DNA of 64,000 bases, taken from NCBI GenBank assembly GCA_009760855.2, contig WPIO01000005.1:1580001-1644000 (forward strand). Reading direction: 5' to 3'. The stretch's first letter is position 1. Every line of letters begins with the position of its first letter. A program made the translations under genes and the position numbers. The notes below the pieces were generated by a model, which had not been told where the DNA came from, searched no databases, and saw only the letters and a program-made list of their open reading frames with translations. Origin of the DNA: Cristatella mucedo. Lineage: Eukaryota > Bryozoa > Phylactolaemata > Cristatellidae. Below, in pieces: positions 62,874 to 64,000 of the stretch.

Positions 62874-63470
62874 ATGAATAAACCTAAGAGTGGACCCAAA
62901 AGTTGGGTACGAGAGAATAACAACTACACGCAAGCTGACATGAGAAGAAAAGTACGACCACTGACAGAGCTCGGGACTGCAGCTTCAGTAGCTCAAGCGA
63001 GAGACTATGCTTCGAGAGCGAAAGAGCTCTACCTACGGCGACGAACAGCTAAGTGTAACTTGAACTACAGCTGTGTTCCACCGGCTACTCTGTTAGCCGC
63101 TCGTATCTTGTTGTACTATAGCGGCCAGCCTTCCAGGTCCGGACCATCGCTACCGATCGAAGGCATACCGGAAGGTCGTTATACCCGGGCTTCGATAGTT
63201 CAACTCAGCAGGACTAGTTCGCGCCGCCTACAGCTCTTGCGCCGGCGAGTAACCGTTGCTGACAGGCTCGCGATAATCTCGCTTTTGGTGCCTAGTTGTC
63301 GCCGCACGGGTTTTACCCTCATTACAGTGCAGCATTGCACGGCCAACCGCCTGAGCACGGGGGGGGGGGAGGGTCAGACGCTTTCGCGGCTACACGAATT
63401 CTCGATCGGCATTGCCGAGCCCCCAACTCGCCCTGTGACTAAATTGCAGTCTGACAGGTGGGTTCCGTAA
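62874..63470 (+). other. 198-codon ATG-initiated open frame, unrecognised
   Basis: The longest ATG-started frame in the window that is neither transposon, exon, simple repeat nor CpG island. It is basic and rich in Arg, Ser and Thr, with no recognisable domain, signal peptide or membrane segment, and a G-run is read as Gly near residue 164. At this length chance is quite possible in 64 kb times six frames. If real, it would be a single-exon gene or exon. Confidence 0.25.
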
Positions 63471-63644
63471 CAGATACGGAAACTCGATCGCGGTAAACTC
63501 ATAAATCGCCGACCTTTTCTAGAGAGTTTCTTCCTTCTACTTTTGTAGTAAGGTTACATCAACTCAGCATTTATTTGGCCAACGAGCCACCTAGAAACTG
63601 TCTTCAAATATAACTGTGGGTGTGACGGCTCACACGTCTACACA

Positions 63645-64000
63645 AACTCAATAATAATGATAACAATACATTTGCGTAGTGCCCTTAGCGAACTGTATCT
63701 CTATCTAGGTACTTGTGCAGTAAAGGAAGCAGGATCAAACGGTTAGTGGTAGCGTGCACAATGTAAACAATCAAAACATGGTTAGGATGACATGCACCAT
63801 AAGGCAGCCTGCACAGTGTGAGCACACATGAACACATAAAAGACAAATCATAAGGACCCATTAGGTGCGTTTTTAGCTTATTCATAAATGTCGTAGAGTC
63901 ATGGGGTGTCGTGGCGTCAGTCGGGCGTGAGATTAAGGCTTTGGAAGCGTACAAACTAAAAACGCTGTATCCAAAGGATTTGAGACTCGTACGAGAAATA
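63645..64000 (-). mobile_element. LINE-A 3' end, minus strand, running off the window
   Basis: AATAAT tail at 63650-63672, decayed stem-loop ('gcccttagcgaactgtatct'), the 3' UTR, then the ORF2 end ('TFMNKLKTHL' near 63890; 'gtcgggcgtgag' near 63920). It continues past 64000. Confidence 0.8.

Overview
The window is nuclear DNA from a multicellular animal, most likely an invertebrate. It has spliced protein genes with GT-AG introns, a eukaryotic tRNA pair with internal promoters, and a dense load of non-LTR retrotransposons (LINEs), tRNA-derived SINEs and microsatellites. I cannot name the species. The ORFs that look longest are mostly repeat or CpG-island artefacts; the real genes are short exons assembled here from splice sites and family motifs.

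Host genes. (1) A complete tetraspanin gene lies on the minus strand (33572 to 25023): seven coding exons, all introns in phase 0, 293 aa, with the CCG motif and six large-loop cysteines. Its first exon is in a CpG-dense block (about 32.7-34.6 kb), and intron 2 is mostly a 21-bp minisatellite. (2) TSEN54, the structural subunit of the tRNA-splicing endonuclease, lies on the plus strand (56056 to 59441): six coding exons, 680 aa, with an unusually long unconserved linker encoded by one 1.4-kb exon. (3) Two tRNA-His(GTG) genes sit in opposite arms of a recent ~0.4-kb inverted duplication at 47.5-49.0 kb.

Mobile elements. The dominant one, called LINE-A here, is an L2/CR1-like element with an apurinic endonuclease, an FYADD reverse transcriptase, and a conserved 3' stem-loop followed by (ATT)n. 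Two long copies (17473-20775 and 52106-55590) and more than fifteen 3' fragments are spread across the window in both orientations. LINE-B (10.3, 31.8 and 46.1 kb) and LINE-C (43.1-45.5 kb) are related but distinct, older lineages. Two SINE families are present. SINE-1 (seven copies) has a tRNA-like head with a palindrome beside the B box. SINE-2 (three copies) has a different tRNA-like head fused to the LINE-A-type 3' stem-loop, which suggests it borrows that LINE's machinery. A dead Tigger/pogo transposase lies at 1.7-2.7 kb.

Layout: 1-7.8 kb, old LINE and Tigger debris; 7.8-17.4 kb, LINE/SINE fragments and unassigned DNA; 17.5-20.8 kb, LINE-A copy 1; 20.8-25 kb, unassigned; 25-34.6 kb, tetraspanin and its CpG island; 35-46.7 kb, repeats including a 1.2-kb CT/TA microsatellite and LINE-C; 47.4-49.1 kb, tRNA-His palindrome; 49.7-55.6 kb, SINE-2, LINE-A fragment and LINE-A copy 2; 56-59.5 kb, TSEN54; 59.8-64 kb, SINE-1 copies, an unrecognised ORF and a LINE-A tail. 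No virus, operon, CRISPR array or clearly new defence-type system was seen. The points most worth checking are the tRNA palindrome, the mosaic LINE-A pair, the LINE-tailed SINE-2 and a perfect 27-bp hairpin at 38.3 kb.
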